DNA from: an uncultured Alphaproteobacteria bacterium
GTDB taxonomy: Bacteria > Pseudomonadota > Alphaproteobacteria > HIMB59 > GCA-002718135
Direction of reading: 5' to 3'
Assembly: GCA_902577905.1 (NCBI GenBank)
Contig: CACHAQ010000015.1
Span: 1 to 34,288, forward strand
Length of the DNA stretch: 34,288 nt
A program made the position numbers and the translations under genes. Below, in pieces: positions 24,556 to 32,685 of this stretch; position 1 is the stretch's first letter; every line of letters begins with the position of its first letter. The notes below the pieces were generated by a model. It did not search any database, was not told the DNA's origin, and was given only the letters and a program-made list of their open reading frames with translations.

Positions 24556-26036
24556 AAATTTAAATTTTGAGCAATTTTATTATTACTTTTATATAAATCT
24601 TTCCAAATAGCATACCTTCTTAACAAGATATCTATGTTATGTTGCTTTGGTTCATAAATTTTACTTGTTTTTATTTCACTAACAATTTTTTCTGTATTAT
24701 TCATTGTTTCACCCTGAAACATTGCTAATCTTGCAACACCAAGTGCTGCACCAAATTCACTTTGATCACAAACACTTAATTTTCTATTTAATAGTGATGC
24801 AAGCAGTTCAACCCAAAATGAACTCTTTGAACCTCCTCCAACCATGTATATGTTATCAAAGTTGTTGTTAACTTTTAAAATAGAATTTACTCCATCTAAT
24901 ATACCAAAACTAACACCTTCAATTACTGCATACTGTAAATCTGTTGCATTTGTTGTTGTTTTTATAGAGTGGAATGAACCTCTAATATGTGGATCATTAT
25001 GAGGAGTCCTTTCTCCAGAGATATAAGGTAAAAAGTAAGAAGAATTATTTATAGTATCTTCATCTGTATAAAATTTTTCTACATTATTAAATGTTTCTAC
25101 AATTGAAGTATTTGTGACAGCACAAACCCAATCCAAACAATTACTTGCACTTAACATAACTGACATCAAGTGCCATTTATTTGGTAAGCAATGACAAAAT
25201 GAATGTACTGCATCTCCAGTATTACTTAAAAAAGTTTCAGTAGGAGTAAAGAAAACTCCTGAAGTACCAAGAGATATAAATGATTGATTTTTATTTGTTA
25301 TACCCATACCAGTTGCTGCAGCCGCATTATCACCTGCACCACCAACAACTTTCACATTATTATTAAAATTAAATTTGTCTTTAAACTCTTTTTTTAAATA
25401 ACCTGTCAGCTCATTGCCTTCCACAAGATTGGGCATATGTTTTTCTTCTAAAAACGAACATGATAAAAGCTTATTAGACCATTTTCTATGTTTTATGTCT
25501 AACCATAAAGTGCCAGATGCATCTGACATTTCAGAAAAAAATTCACCAGTAAGAATAAATCTTAAATAATCTTTTGGTAATAAAACTTTGAAAATTTTTC
25601 GAAAATTATCTATTTCATTATTTTTAATCCAATTTATTTTTGGAGCAGTAAAACCAGGCATAGTGATATTTCCTGAGATTGACCGTACATCAAAGTTTTG
25701 TTTTTCGAATTCTTCACACTCTTGATATGATCTAGTATCATTCCAAAGAATACATGGTCTAATAACGTTTCCATCCTTATCTATTAAAGTAGCTCCATGC
25801 ATATGTCCTGATATGCCTAGAGAAACGGTTTGCGAAAACTCATTTGGTTTTTTTAACTTCAAAGCTTCAAAACATTCCATTGTTGAGTCAATCCATTCTT
25901 GTGGATTTTGCTCACTAAAACCATCTTTTGGAGATTGTATTGTTAGACTTGAAGTAGCTGTGGCAAGGATTTTTTGGTTTTGATCAATTAAAATCATTTT
26001 AATTGAAGAAGTACCAAGATCTATTCCAATAAACAT
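24552..26036 (-). CDS. xylB: xylulokinase
   Basis: A FGGY-family sugar kinase of 494 residues that phosphorylates D-xylulose to xylulose 5-phosphate, feeding the pentose phosphate pathway. The phosphate loop is GIDLGTSSIK (4-13). GHMHG (77-81) and WNDTRS (98-103) are substrate-region motifs typical of xylulokinase, and the catalytic base is Asp236 in GGAGDNAAAATG. VGGGSKSSFW, the ATP-site loop, lies near residue 400. Its stop shares TTAA (24552-24555) with the convergent dehydrogenase. Neighbouring polyol dehydrogenases that can yield xylulose support the substrate call. Confidence 0.92.
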   Translation of the reverse strand: MFIGIDLGTSSIKMILIDQNQKILATATSSLTIQSPKDGFSEQNPQEWIDSTMECFEALKLKKPNEFSQTVSLGISGHMHGATLIDKDGNVIRPCILWNDTRSYQECEEFEKQNFDVRSISGNITMPGFTAPKINWIKNNEIDNFRKIFKVLLPKDYLRFILTGEFFSEMSDASGTLWLDIKHRKWSNKLLSCSFLEEKHMPNLVEGNELTGYLKKEFKDKFNFNNNVKVVGGAGDNAAAATGMGITNKNQSFISLGTSGVFFTPTETFLSNTGDAVHSFCHCLPNKWHLMSVMLSASNCLDWVCAVTNTSIVETFNNVEKFYTDEDTINNSSYFLPYISGERTPHNDPHIRGSFHSIKTTTNATDLQYAVIEGVSFGILDGVNSILKVNNNFDNIYMVGGGSKSSFWVELLASLLNRKLSVCDQSEFGAALGVARLAMFQGETMNNTEKIVSEIKTSKIYEPKQHNIDILLRRYAIWKDLYKSNNKIAQNLNF

Positions 26037-26085
26037 TATGAAATTTATAACATTAATATTTTAAATCATACAAAGAAAATTAGAG
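26037..26085 (-). promoter_or_regulatory. spacer upstream of xylB
   Basis: A 49-base AT-rich gap between the EamA gene and xylB on the - strand. A TTATAA-like string lies about ten bases before the xylB ATG. I see no hairpin or clear promoter, so xylB may either have its own promoter here or be read through from the genes upstream. Confidence 0.25.
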
Positions 26086-26946
26086 TTACTTATAAGAATA
26101 CCTAAATATAAATACACCAGATGCGACAATAATAATTGCTCCAATAATTGTAAATATATCTGGTATTTCTTTATATATAACAAAACCAAAAAGTATTGCC
26201 CAGACTATTATTGTATAATTATAAGGTGCTAATACACTTGCAGGAGTAATACTTAATGCCTTAATTTGTAAAAATAAGCCTGCACAAAAAAAGAAACCTA
26301 AAAATATAAAGAATATAAAAGAAAATGAATGAAGAGGTTGCCAAAAAAATATTGATAATATTGAAGTTATTATAACACCTATAAGACCATTGTAGAATAA
26401 CATAGTTTCATTATCATCGTACTGAGCATTTAATCTTGTTGCTATTTGAAACAGTGAATAAAAAAAAGCAGCGAGTAAAGGAATGACAAGGTAAGGATTA
26501 AATATTGTTAAGCCAGGGCGCATAATAAGAATAACACCAAAAAAACTAATACCAATTGCTACCCAAGTAGCTAAGTTTATTTTTTCTCTTAGAATTAAAT
26601 AAGAAAAAAAAACAACTAAAACTGGTGATAAAGATCCGATTGTGTGTGCATCTGCAAGAGCTAAATACCTAAATGATAATACAAAAAAACAAGCCTCACA
26701 AACAGACAGGACACATCTAGTAATTTGTATTTTATAATTATTTGATAAGTAATAATTTTTTACATTATTTTTTTTTGCAATAAAAAAAGAAAAGATAAGG
26801 CAAAAAGTATACTTAACAAATAATAGTACAAATACTGAATGATACTGAACTGCTGTTTTTTGAATAGTATCTAAGATGCCAAAAGATAAATAAGTTAAAA
26901 GAATTAAAATGATTCCATATGTATATGGGTTTGATTTATTATTCAT
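26086..26946 (-). CDS. EamA/DMT-superfamily transporter
   Basis: A 286-residue membrane protein with about ten predicted helices in two EamA halves, each ending in the usual pattern (for example LREKINLATWVAIGISFFGV in the first half and a GAIIIVASGVFIF end in the second). DMT transporters move amino acids, organic acids or other small metabolites, usually outward, though some import. The gene overlaps the end of the serine hydrolase gene by four bases (ATGA) and so belongs to the same transcript as the hydrolase and the Ldh-family dehydrogenase. The substrate is probably one of their metabolites; nothing in the sequence identifies it. Confidence 0.88.
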   Translation of the reverse strand: MNNKSNPYTYGIILILLTYLSFGILDTIQKTAVQYHSVFVLLFVKYTFCLIFSFFIAKKNNVKNYYLSNNYKIQITRCVLSVCEACFFVLSFRYLALADAHTIGSLSPVLVVFFSYLILREKINLATWVAIGISFFGVILIMRPGLTIFNPYLVIPLLAAFFYSLFQIATRLNAQYDDNETMLFYNGLIGVIITSILSIFFWQPLHSFSFIFFIFLGFFFCAGLFLQIKALSITPASVLAPYNYTIIVWAILFGFVIYKEIPDIFTIIGAIIIVASGVFIFRYSYK

Positions 26947-28136
26947 TTAAGATTTTTGAAAATATTATTATAGAAATCTTTTTTAATATTTTTATCTGCA
27001 TCTAAAATTTGCATCATTACAACTGCTGATAAATCGTTCATTGGATCAACTAAGAAATACGTAGCTGCGTAACCAGACCAACCAAATTCTCCAATAACAC
27101 CAAATTTATTTTGAGATGTATTATTCATCAAAACTCTAAATCCAAGACCCCATCCATAACCATCTAAATCATTTTCATAATTTTGATCTTTAATTGTATT
27201 TGTTGACGTTATTTCGATGGGTAATAAGTTTGTATCTAATGAATTATGACGCATAGATTGAAGAGTTTCCATATTTATTAGTGATTTAGCATTTTTATCT
27301 TTGCCATTAATAAGCATAGTAGCAAATTTAATATAATCTGTTGCAGTTGAAAATAAACCATGTCCACCTCTACAGTAATTTTCATTATTTGCAGGATATC
27401 CATATAAAATTAGTTTTCTTGTATCCAAAGTTAAGTCAGTTAACTGTGATTTAACGTTATTATATTCAAAAGTTTCAACTAAATTTTTATTTTTATCTTC
27501 GCTAATAAAAAAATTTGTTTCGTTCATTTCTAATGGATAAAATATATTTTCTTTTAAAATATTTAATAACTTATCTTTTGTTACAACTTCAAGAATTCTA
27601 GCTAAAATATCTATAGAAATAGAATAATGCCATTCTGATCCTGGTTCGTAAAGTAGTGGCAACCCAGAAATACTTTCAATTTCCTCTTCTAAGCTTCTAG
27701 AAGATGAGTGAAATAACTTCTTTTCTTCATAAGCTTCAGCTAAAAAATTATTACTACTATTGTAAGTAAAACCTGCTGTATGTTGCAAAAGTTGTCTTAC
27801 TGTAGGAGTTTTATCTATTTTAATAGTATCGTCTAATTTACTAGTTAATGATTTTAGTTTTTTTAAGTTTTTAAAATTTGATAAATATTTATCTATAGTA
27901 TCATCAAGAGATAAAAAATTTTTTTCTATTAATTGCATCGCTGCAAAACCAACAATTGGTTTAGTCATTGACCAAATTCTGTAATATGAATTTTTATTAA
28001 GTTTATTATTTTTAACTAGATCATTATATCCAATTACCTCATGATAAGTATTATTTTTGTGATTTATTATCCACTCAGCACCATTACATCTTCCAGCATC
28101 AATATGTTTTTGAAAATCTAATCTGACGTTATCCAT
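26943..28136 (-). CDS. beta-lactamase-fold serine hydrolase (class C / esterase type)
   Basis: A 397-residue penicillin-binding-protein-like serine hydrolase. It has the nucleophile motif Ser56-Met-Thr-Lys59 (IWSMTKPIVGFAAM), the second motif Tyr171-Ser172 (WHYSISIDILARILE, as in EstB-type esterases), and a Gly-Trp-Ser-Gly segment (EFGWSGYAATYF) at the third-motif place. There is no signal peptide or membrane anchor at the start, so it is probably cytoplasmic. That argues against a cell-wall role and for an esterase, lactonase or amidase acting on a small molecule. It lies seven bases after the Ldh-family gene and overlaps the EamA gene. Antibiotic resistance is unlikely. Confidence 0.87.
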   Translation of the reverse strand: MDNVRLDFQKHIDAGRCNGAEWIINHKNNTYHEVIGYNDLVKNNKLNKNSYYRIWSMTKPIVGFAAMQLIEKNFLSLDDTIDKYLSNFKNLKKLKSLTSKLDDTIKIDKTPTVRQLLQHTAGFTYNSSNNFLAEAYEEKKLFHSSSRSLEEEIESISGLPLLYEPGSEWHYSISIDILARILEVVTKDKLLNILKENIFYPLEMNETNFFISEDKNKNLVETFEYNNVKSQLTDLTLDTRKLILYGYPANNENYCRGGHGLFSTATDYIKFATMLINGKDKNAKSLINMETLQSMRHNSLDTNLLPIEITSTNTIKDQNYENDLDGYGWGLGFRVLMNNTSQNKFGVIGEFGWSGYAATYFLVDPMNDLSAVVMMQILDADKNIKKDFYNNIFKNLK

Positions 28137-28143
28137 AAATGGA

Positions 28144-29142
28144 TTAGATTAGACTCTTTATTTTTTCTATGAGCTCGGTATTGATATGTCTTGGACCTTT
28201 ATCTTCTCTATTAGAATGTCTTCTTTGACCAGGTAACCGCACGCCATCTAAAGATGTCATTTGTTCAAAAAATTTTTCAGCATGTTCATTCCAATTTTTT
28301 CCTGCAATAAGCTCAGGAGATAAAGCCATAATAAACTCTCCTCCTCGTGCTGGTCCTCCATCGTTATTATCCAATTCTTTTGCCTCAAAACTAAATAAAT
28401 CTCCAACTAGGCCTGCAGCTAGTAATTCAATCATCATAGCTATAGCAGAACCCTTATAATCACCAAAAGTCAAAAGCACTCCTCCATTTGCTATTTGATT
28501 TGGATCATCAGTTTTTTCACCATCTTTATTTAAGCCGGTTCCAAAGGGTACTTTATGACCATCACGCGCTGCAACTTGTACTTCACCCATTGCCATCGTT
28601 GAAGTTGCCATATCATAAACAACGGGAGTATTATTTTTTCTAGGCCAAGCAAATGATATTGGATTAGTTCCAAATAGTGGTTTTTTTGCACCAGCTGGAG
28701 CTACACTTGGTTTATATGCAGTGCAAGCAATACCAATTAAATTATTTTCTGCTAATTCTTCTGTTTCATGCCATAACGCAGCAAAGTGATGGGTATTAGT
28801 TATTGTTAAAACCCCTACGCCGTGCTTACTTGTTGTTTTTATTAATTCTGGTAAACCAACTTTAATTGAAACTGGAGCGAAACCATAATCACCCTCTACA
28901 CGAATTGCATTTTGGGTAAGATAGTTGTTCGATGGTCGAGAAGTTCCATTTACTTTCTTACTTTTAAGAGACGCTACATAACCAGGAATGCGAAATAATC
29001 CGTGAGATACACTTCCATCTCTTTCAGCATGTGTGACCGTAGTGGCTACAGAATCAGCATTGTAATGATCACATCCATGTTTTGATAAGGCTTTATAAGC
29101 TAAATCATATATGTTTTCTAATTCGAGAGACGTTGTATTCAT
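28144..29142 (-). CDS. Ldh-family (malate/lactate dehydrogenase-like) NAD(P)-dependent oxidoreductase
   Basis: A 332-residue member of the type 2 malate/L-lactate dehydrogenase superfamily, unrelated to Rossmann-fold LDH. Visible motifs are ERDGSVSHGLFRIPGY (40-55, His47 a likely catalytic residue), NTHHFAALW (116-124), GTNPISFAWP (158-167), VYDMATS, FGDYKGSAIAMMIELLAAGL and GGPARGGEF near the end. The last two patterns are close to delta1-piperideine-2-carboxylate / delta1-pyrroline-2-carboxylate reductases (DpkA). Ureidoglycolate, sulfolactate and diketogulonate enzymes belong to the same family. The substrate is therefore a 2-oxo or cyclic 2-imino acid. It is first in a - strand operon and divergent from a D-2-hydroxyacid dehydrogenase. 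Confidence 0.88.
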   Translation of the reverse strand: MNTTSLELENIYDLAYKALSKHGCDHYNADSVATTVTHAERDGSVSHGLFRIPGYVASLKSKKVNGTSRPSNNYLTQNAIRVEGDYGFAPVSIKVGLPELIKTTSKHGVGVLTITNTHHFAALWHETEELAENNLIGIACTAYKPSVAPAGAKKPLFGTNPISFAWPRKNNTPVVYDMATSTMAMGEVQVAARDGHKVPFGTGLNKDGEKTDDPNQIANGGVLLTFGDYKGSAIAMMIELLAAGLVGDLFSFEAKELDNNDGGPARGGEFIMALSPELIAGKNWNEHAEKFFEQMTSLDGVRLPGQRRHSNREDKGPRHINTELIEKIKSLI

Positions 29143-29175
29143 TTACTTTTATTAAATAATTAATATTATTGGACA
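29143..29175. promoter_or_regulatory. 33-base divergent spacer, Ldh-family gene / FAD dehydrogenase
   Basis: The spacer is too short to hold two complete promoters, so elements must overlap each other or the coding ends. It is almost pure A/T (TTAAATAATTAATATTATT). No ribosome site precedes the + strand ATG at 29176. Confidence 0.25.
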
Positions 29176-30543
29176 ATGGATAGAGGATTATTAGACAATT
29201 TGAAAGAGATTTTGCAAGAAAGAATATCATTTTCAGAAAGTGTAAGAAATAATCATGCTAAAGGAGAAGATGCTTATGATCCAGTGCTACCAAGAGCTGT
29301 TTTGTTCCCAAAAAATAATGATGAGCTTTCTAAAATATTAAAAATTTGTAATGAATTTAAAGTACCTGTAACTGCTTATGGTACTGGCACATCTTTGGAA
29401 GGGCATGTCGTTGGAAATAATGAAGGTTTTACAATTTCAATGGAAAATTTTAACAACATTATTTCTATTAATGAGGCAGATTTTGATTGTCGTGTACAAG
29501 CAAATGTTTCTCGTGAACAACTTAATGAAACTTTAAAAGACAAAGGTGTTTTTTTTCCAATTGATCCAGGTGCAAATGCTGCATTAGGTGGTATGGCAGC
29601 TTGCTCAGCTTCAGGGACTATGGCAGTAAGATATGGGACAATGAAAACAGCTGTACTAGGCCTTACAGTTGTTCTTGCAAATGGTGATATAATTAAAACA
29701 GGTACGCGAGCAAAAAAAACTTCTGCGGGTTACAATCTTACTAACCTATTTGTTGGTTCAGAGGGCACACTTGGTATTATAACCGAAGTGCACTTAAGAC
29801 TATCTCCAATTCCTGAGAGTATAATGAGTGCTGTCTGTCAATTTCCAGATCTTGACTCTGCAGTTGTAACAGCTCAGGAAATAATTCAATATGGGGTTCC
29901 AATTGCAAGAGTTGAACTATTAAATAAAGATCAAATGGATATAAGTATTAAATATTCAAAATTAGAAAATTTAGAAAGCTTACCAACTCTTTTTTATGAA
30001 TTTCATGGTAGTGAAATTTCAAATAAAGAATCAATAGACGTTGTTGAAGAGATATCTAAAAATAACAATGGTAGTGAATTTAAATGGGCATCTAACACAG
30101 AAGAAAGAAACAAGATATGGAAAGCAAGACATAATGTTTATTATTCAGTTAAAGCACAAGGAGATGATGTGAGAGTATATGCTACAGATGTTTGTGTTCC
30201 TATTTCAAACATTGTTGAATGTATTATGTTTGCAGAAAATGAACTTCAAGGTACCGGATTGAAAGCTCCAATGGTTGGTCATGTAGGAGATGGAAATTTT
30301 CATGTAACTATTGTCTATGATCCAAATAAAGAGAATGAATATAAATACATAAGAGAATTTAGTAATAAATTAATTGATAAAGCACTAGAAATGGATGGAA
30401 CTATTACTGGCGAACATGGTATCGGCCTTCAAAAAAAAGAGTATCTACTGAAACAACATCCAGATAATGTTCCTCTGATGAAATTGATTAAAAAAAGTTT
30501 TGATCCAAATAATATTATGAATCCTGGCAAAATTTTTGATTAG
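29176..30543 (+). CDS. FAD-linked D-2-hydroxyacid dehydrogenase (D-lactate dehydrogenase/GlcD family)
   Basis: A 455-residue flavoprotein of the vanillyl-alcohol-oxidase fold. The FAD-binding (PCMH) region covers about residues 35-215, with PVTAYGTGTSLEGHVV (66-81), the pyrophosphate stretch DPGANAALGGMAACSASG and LFVGSEGTLGIITE. The C-terminal FAD-oxidase domain has GHVGDGNFHVTI and GEHGIGLQKKEYL. It oxidises a D-2-hydroxy acid such as D-lactate, passing electrons to cytochrome c or quinone. Its length and single-chain layout favour cytochrome-type D-lactate dehydrogenase over glycolate oxidase GlcD, as no glcE or glcF genes follow. D-2-hydroxyglutarate is an alternative. It faces the Ldh-family gene across 33 bases, suggesting related substrates. 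Confidence 0.89.
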   Translation: MDRGLLDNLKEILQERISFSESVRNNHAKGEDAYDPVLPRAVLFPKNNDELSKILKICNEFKVPVTAYGTGTSLEGHVVGNNEGFTISMENFNNIISINEADFDCRVQANVSREQLNETLKDKGVFFPIDPGANAALGGMAACSASGTMAVRYGTMKTAVLGLTVVLANGDIIKTGTRAKKTSAGYNLTNLFVGSEGTLGIITEVHLRLSPIPESIMSAVCQFPDLDSAVVTAQEIIQYGVPIARVELLNKDQMDISIKYSKLENLESLPTLFYEFHGSEISNKESIDVVEEISKNNNGSEFKWASNTEERNKIWKARHNVYYSVKAQGDDVRVYATDVCVPISNIVECIMFAENELQGTGLKAPMVGHVGDGNFHVTIVYDPNKENEYKYIREFSNKLIDKALEMDGTITGEHGIGLQKKEYLLKQHPDNVPLMKLIKKSFDPNNIMNPGKIFD

Positions 30544-30546
30544 AAA

Positions 30547-31602
30547 TTATACTTGCTCAACTTTCTCACTTTTAATTGATCTATAGACCGCATCTAATAC
30601 TTTGACTGTTTTCAGACCAATATCGGAGTTTGCATGATTAATAAAATTTTTATTTAAGCAAATATCAACAAAAGTATTTATAGGAGACTCAGTACTATAA
30701 GCCATAGTTCCTTGACCTTCTTTAATCTGATCCTCAATATCATTACCATCATTAAGTCTAATTAATAATCTTTCTCTCTTTATTTCCATATCTAAATAAA
30801 GTGTTCCTTTAGTTCCGTGAACATTTATATAAAAAGTACCTCCAAAATCTTTCGGAACATATGCGCATCCAGAAAATGATCCAGTTGCACCATTCGAAAA
30901 TTTTACAGAAATTGCATCTGTATAATCAACATTTGTTGGGGAAGGAACTGAAAAACAAAAAGCTTTTTCAGCTGTTAATTGTGTTATTTTAAAAACTCCT
31001 CCAAACATATGTGATAATTGACCCCATCCATAACCTCCCCCTTTACTAGGATCAGACCAAGTTGATGCTAAAGGTTGAAAAGTATGATCATTAGACTCAC
31101 TTAAAGGTATTCCCTGAAATAAATCTACTAAAGAGGATGAAAAAGCAGCATCTATATGTTTTATTTCACCAATGACTCCATCCTGTATATATTTTTCAGC
31201 TTTTGGCATAAAGTGTGTAAAATTAAATCCATTTGGAACTAGAATTTCTTTTTTTACTTCTTTTGCTAAATTATAAAGTTTTTCTGCATCTGAGGAATTT
31301 GTTGTCATTGGTTTTTCAATTAAAACGTGACAACCCTTTTCTAGAGCTGCTTTTGCATTTTCGTAATGTGCAAAATGAGGTGATGCAATTACAACACCAT
31401 CTAAAGGACTAAGACTTAACATTTCATGAAAATCTGTTGAAGCATGTTGAAAATTAAATTTCTCTTTTACAAAATTCAATTGATCTTCTTCTAATTTACA
31501 AACACTTACAAGCTCAACATCTTCCCTTTTTTTTAAATTTGGAATATGATATTCAGTTGCCCACCAGCCTGCACCAATAACTCCTATTCTAGCTTTATTC
31601 AT
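30547..31602 (-). CDS. Gfo/Idh/MocA-family sugar oxidoreductase
   Basis: A 351-residue NAD(P)-dependent oxidoreductase. The Rossmann loop is GVIGAGWWATEYHIPNL near the start, and the family hallmark Glu-Lys-Pro (IEKPMTT) stands near residue 97. The C-terminal alpha/beta domain carries GGGYGWGQLSHMFGG around residue 190, with a likely catalytic His, and GTKGTLYLD. Such enzymes oxidise or epimerise sugars, inositols and sugar acids. It is the last gene of the - strand sugar operon, one base after the mutarotase gene. A deoxysugar or its aldonate is a reasonable substrate guess; the family is too broad to say more. Confidence 0.88.
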   Translation of the reverse strand: MNKARIGVIGAGWWATEYHIPNLKKREDVELVSVCKLEEDQLNFVKEKFNFQHASTDFHEMLSLSPLDGVVIASPHFAHYENAKAALEKGCHVLIEKPMTTNSSDAEKLYNLAKEVKKEILVPNGFNFTHFMPKAEKYIQDGVIGEIKHIDAAFSSSLVDLFQGIPLSESNDHTFQPLASTWSDPSKGGGYGWGQLSHMFGGVFKITQLTAEKAFCFSVPSPTNVDYTDAISVKFSNGATGSFSGCAYVPKDFGGTFYINVHGTKGTLYLDMEIKRERLLIRLNDGNDIEDQIKEGQGTMAYSTESPINTFVDICLNKNFINHANSDIGLKTVKVLDAVYRSIKSEKVEQV

Positions 31603-31603
31603 T

Positions 31604-31918
31604 TTAATCTAAATGCATTTGAATAGGTAATAAATATGGAAAATTAGTTTTTGGATCAACTTCTGCTTTTAAAATATCAGACATATACTCGCCCCACTTT
31701 TTATTAACTTCACTTTTTACAATATGATCAATTGATTTTTTCAAATCATCAGTCTCAAAGTAACCAAACAAAGTTAATCCATGACGAAAAATATTATAAT
31801 TTCTCAGTCCAGCATCACTGAGCATTTGAACCATCTCTGGCCAAATTTCATCATGTCTTTTTTTATACTCATCTTCATAACCAGGTCTTACCTCTAAAAC
31901 CCATGCATAATTACTCAT
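31604..31918 (-). CDS. L-rhamnose mutarotase family protein
   Basis: A small 104-residue protein of the RhaM (YiiL/RhaU) family, which interconverts alpha and beta anomers of L-rhamnose (some members act on L-fucose). It carries Tyr18 and His22 (EYKKRHDEIWPEM), the residues at the active site in E. coli RhaM. NYNIFRHGLTLFGYFE, and the tryptophan in KKWGEYM, follow in family order. In rhizobial rhamnose operons the equivalent RhaU lies just after the permeases RhaP and RhaQ. Here only an SDR gene intervenes, which supports a rhamnose-like substrate. A good ribosome site (AAGGA, 31927-31931) precedes it. Confidence 0.92.
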   Translation of the reverse strand: MSNYAWVLEVRPGYEDEYKKRHDEIWPEMVQMLSDAGLRNYNIFRHGLTLFGYFETDDLKKSIDHIVKSEVNKKWGEYMSDILKAEVDPKTNFPYLLPIQMHLD

Positions 31919-31926
31919 ATTATTTT

Positions 31927-31931
31927 TCCTT
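31927..31931 (-). promoter_or_regulatory. Shine-Dalgarno for the mutarotase gene
   Basis: AAGGA on the - strand lies eight bases before the ATG at 31918. Genes of this sugar operon have clearer ribosome sites than most of the purine genes. Confidence 0.55.
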
Positions 31932-31932
31932 T

Positions 31933-32673
31933 CTAGTAAGTAGCTCTTCCTCCACTAAGATCAAACACTGCTCCAGTTGTATAAGAATTCTCCTCAGAAA
32001 CCAACCATGAAACCATAGAGGCTAGTTCATCAACTTTGATAAATCTTCCACGAGGTATTTTTGATAACATATAATCAATATGTTCCTGACTGATTTGATC
32101 AAATATTCTTGTTTTTGCTGCTGCTGGTGTAACACAATTTACGGCTATATTTTTATCTGCTAATTCTTTACCCAATGATTTTGTAAGAGCAATCACCCCT
32201 GCTTTAGCAGCACTGTATGGCATGGCATTTGGATTACCTTCTTTGCCAGCAATAGAAGCAATATTTACTATTCTTCCATAATTGGCCTTAATCATGTGAG
32301 GTACTATAGATTTGCAACAATAAAACAAACCCGTTAAATCAATATCAATAACATTCTGCCATTGATCAATTGGATACTCCCAAGTTTTAAAACTTGGTCC
32401 AGCAATTCCTGCATTATTAATAAGAATATCAATTTTATTATTTTTATCTAAAGTGGCGATTGTTGATTTTTGAACACTATCATAAGATGTAATATCAACA
32501 ATTTCATGGTTTACATTTTCAGGCAAAGTTAAACTTTTTAAAAGTTCTTCATCTTTATCCCAGATAACAACTTTAGCTCCAGATTTAGAAAATCTCTCAA
32601 CCATTGAATAACCAAAACCTTGCGCCCCTCCGGTTATAATGGCAACTTTATCTTTTAAATCTATTTGATTCAT
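31933..32673 (-). CDS. short-chain dehydrogenase of a deoxysugar pathway
   Basis: A classical SDR of 246 residues. It has the cofactor loop TGGAQGFG (14-21), Asp39 after the second strand (NAD preference), the NNAG motif (87-90) and the catalytic Ser140, Tyr153 and Lys157 (YSAAK). Its end, VFDLSGGRATY, recalls SDRs of oxidative rhamnose/fucose routes, such as L-rhamnose 1-dehydrogenase or 2-keto-3-deoxy-L-rhamnonate 4-dehydrogenase. I infer one of these from context and cannot choose between them. It lies between permease and mutarotase genes. A strong ribosome site (AAGGAGA) overlaps the upstream permease stop. Confidence 0.86.
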   Translation of the reverse strand: MNQIDLKDKVAIITGGAQGFGYSMVERFSKSGAKVVIWDKDEELLKSLTLPENVNHEIVDITSYDSVQKSTIATLDKNNKIDILINNAGIAGPSFKTWEYPIDQWQNVIDIDLTGLFYCCKSIVPHMIKANYGRIVNIASIAGKEGNPNAMPYSAAKAGVIALTKSLGKELADKNIAVNCVTPAAAKTRIFDQISQEHIDYMLSKIPRGRFIKVDELASMVSWLVSEENSYTTGAVFDLSGGRATY

Positions 32674-32678
32674 TGTTA

Positions 32679-32685
32679 TCTCCTT
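32679..32685 (-). promoter_or_regulatory. Shine-Dalgarno AAGGAGA for the SDR gene
   Basis: Reads AAGGAGA on the - strand, five bases before the ATG at 32673, and overlaps the stop codon of the permease gene. The arrangement points to translational coupling. Confidence 0.6.

Noticed and set aside
26943..28136. Antibiotic-resistance beta-lactamase
   Set aside because: It has no signal peptide, and its second motif is of the esterase (Tyr-Ser) type; the metabolic context fits a small-molecule hydrolase better.
29176..30543. Glycolate oxidase subunit GlcD
   Set aside because: No glcE or glcF follows, and the single-chain length and sequence fit D-lactate/D-2-hydroxyacid dehydrogenase better; glycolate remains possible.
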